The notes beneath the pieces were generated by a model. It was not told where the DNA came from. It saw only the letters and a list, made by a program, of their open reading frames with translations, and did no database searches. 64,000 nucleotides of DNA from Letharia columbiana. Taxonomy: Eukaryota; Ascomycota; Lecanoromycetes; Lecanorales; Parmeliaceae. A program made the translations under genes and the position numbers. Positions 62,398 through 64,000 of this stretch are shown one piece after another; within the stretch, counting starts at the first letter, position 1, and the number at the start of each line of letters is the position of its first letter. The DNA lies in assembly GCF_014066305.1 (NCBI RefSeq), contig NW_023501038.1:1157001-1221000 (forward strand), written 5' to 3'.

Positions 62398-63780
62398 AGC
62401 TTATCTAACTAAATTCTTAATTATTTATTTATAAATTTAATCTTTAATAAGCTAAGTAATAGCGCCTTAAAATTTAAAAAACTTAAATTAATAATTTTTT
62501 ATATAAAAGCTCAAAAAAAACGAATTTTCGAAATATTTAAAATGAAGATTTATTAATTAAAAATATCTCTAAAATTAATAACTTCTATCTAAAATTCGTT
62601 ATCTTAAATTATTCGAATTATTAAAAGATTTAAAAAATATATATAACTTTATAATTTAATTTGCCGCTAAAGACAATTAGAATTACTTCGCTTTCGAAAA
62701 AATCGAATTAATAATAGATTCGAAAAAATTATAATTTTAAAAAATATATTTATTAGCTTAACGATTCTATCTAATTTCTTTAAAAATTAAATTTTAAAAA
62801 ATTCGAATTAGTAAAATTTTATAATTTTCATCTTTCGATTTCTTTAAGATAAAGAACTTCGAAAAATATAAATATCTTTAAGAAAATTATTTTCTTTAAG
62901 TTATAGCTTAATAATAGCGTATTATAAAAAAATTAAATTAGTAATATAAATAGAAAAGCTTCGAAATAATCGAATCTTAAAATAATATTTATACGATAAT
63001 ATATTATCTACGTTATATCTTATTAGCGAATTCTCTAATATTTTCTAAAATTTAAAAAATTCGAATTAGTAAAGAGCTTAAAAGATTTAAAGTAGTAAAA
63101 ATTAATAATAAAGAAGTTTTAATCTCTTTATAATAGATATTTACTAAATTAATTTTTAATATTTTAATTTTTTTAAAATATAGATATTCGAGAATTACGA
63201 ATTAAGCGATTAACTTTATAAATAATATATTTTAAGCTTTAATCCGTTTAGAATTTTACTCTTTTCGAAAAATTAATTCGAAATTTTTGAATCTTTTAAT
63301 AGAATAAAATTTATCTCTATCTCGCCTCGACGTTATCTAAGTTTTTTATCTTTCGAAATTTTCGAATTAGTAAAGTTTAAATAAAGATTTAAATAAATCG
63401 AATTTATTAGCTTAATTTTATATATATTATAATACTCTTTCTTATTAGAATTATTTATATTAAAATTTAAGATTTTTTAAAAAAATCGAAAGTTAGTATA
63501 GAAGAAGTTTAAAAAAATTGAATCCTTTAAAGAATTCGAATTATTCGCACTTTTAAAGAATTACTTATATTTTCTTTTTTTAAATATATTTATTTATATA
63601 AAATAATTTAAATTATTCGAGAAAGGCTAGAGAAGTAAAAGTTCGAATTTTTTAAAGATAAGAAAAGAAATAAATAAAAGATACTTCGAAAAAAACGCGT
63701 TAGCTATTTATATTATTAAAACTTATCTTAAAGAAATTAAAGTATTAATTATTAAATTAATAAATATCTTATTATAAAGA
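62273..63780. other. AT-rich decayed repeat with TCGA remnants
   Basis: Composition like 24800-28300 and 50500-53700, with C and G mostly kept in TCGAA/TTCGA. Contains a poly-T run of about 27 bases at 62371-62397. No family recognised. Confidence 0.45.
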
Positions 63781-63840
63781 GATTTATATATAAAGAAAAA
63801 AAAAAAAATAAAAGAAAAAATTTTTAAAAAAAATAACAAA

Positions 63841-63855
63841 CATAAAAAATTATTA

Positions 63856-63899
<44 letters not shown>

Positions 63900-63964
63900 A
63901 AAAAAAAAAAATTTTTTTTTTTTTTTCCCCCCCCCAAAAAAAAAAATATTTTTTTTCCCCCCCC

Positions 63965-64000
<36 letters not shown>
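63841..64000. other. Homopolymer blocks at the contig end, probable artefact
   Basis: Long pure A and T runs alternate with C9-10 blocks twice (about 63927 and 63957) and finish in poly-A then CC. It is not a TTAGGG-type telomere. Pattern and position at the very end suggest low-quality consensus rather than genomic DNA. Confidence 0.65.

Noticed and set aside
63841..64000. Telomere at the contig end
   Set aside because: No TTAGGG or variant repeat; only homopolymer blocks.

Overview
The window looks like a filamentous ascomycete (Pezizomycotina) nuclear contig end. Genes have short GT-AG introns (about 40-90 bp for most), and the gene set is fungal: a CYP505-type P450:reductase fusion, a PtaB/Mfg1-like LIM-domain-binding protein, vacuolar ATPase subunit B, frataxin, and an NRPS-like A-T-R reductase. 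Between and beyond the genes lie extremely AT-rich blocks in which CpA and TpG are almost absent. That is the signature of repeat-induced point mutation (RIP). The lineage within Pezizomycotina cannot be fixed from what I can see.

Layout. (1) 1-3651: remains of a CYP505 gene, broken by frameshifts, stops and lost segments. (2) About 4300-7290: first RIP block, with a fossil Tc1/mariner (DD34E) transposase and an unidentified degenerate minus-strand frame. (3) 7739-23507: a normal gene island of five genes: a three-KH RNA-binding protein (+), ptaB-like (-), V-ATPase subunit B (+), frataxin (-) and the A-T-R reductase (-). (4) About 23870-56137: 32 kb of RIP-mutated AT-rich DNA. It holds two direct copies of an unidentified 3.9 kb element, a 1.9 kb gag-only LTR element inserted in one of those copies, and several minisatellites (13, 18, 30, 40 and 87 bp periods). 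(5) 56138-59263: a rearranged 3.1 kb LTR element with 166 bp LTRs and a 5 bp target duplication. (6) 59264-64000: more AT-rich repeats, ending in homopolymer blocks that look like an assembly artefact.

The five intact genes are housekeeping or regulatory (RNA binding, filamentous/adhesion transcription co-regulation, vacuolar acidification, mitochondrial iron-sulfur metabolism) plus one probable secondary-metabolism or carboxylic-acid reductase at the edge of the AT-rich block. They do not form an obvious pathway. The most informative part is the repeat landscape: the two LTR insertions can be resolved to target-site duplications, and one has its empty site preserved in the neighbouring duplicate. 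I found no convincing wholly new biological system. The unidentified 3.9 kb element and the mosaic LTR element are the best candidates for something undescribed.
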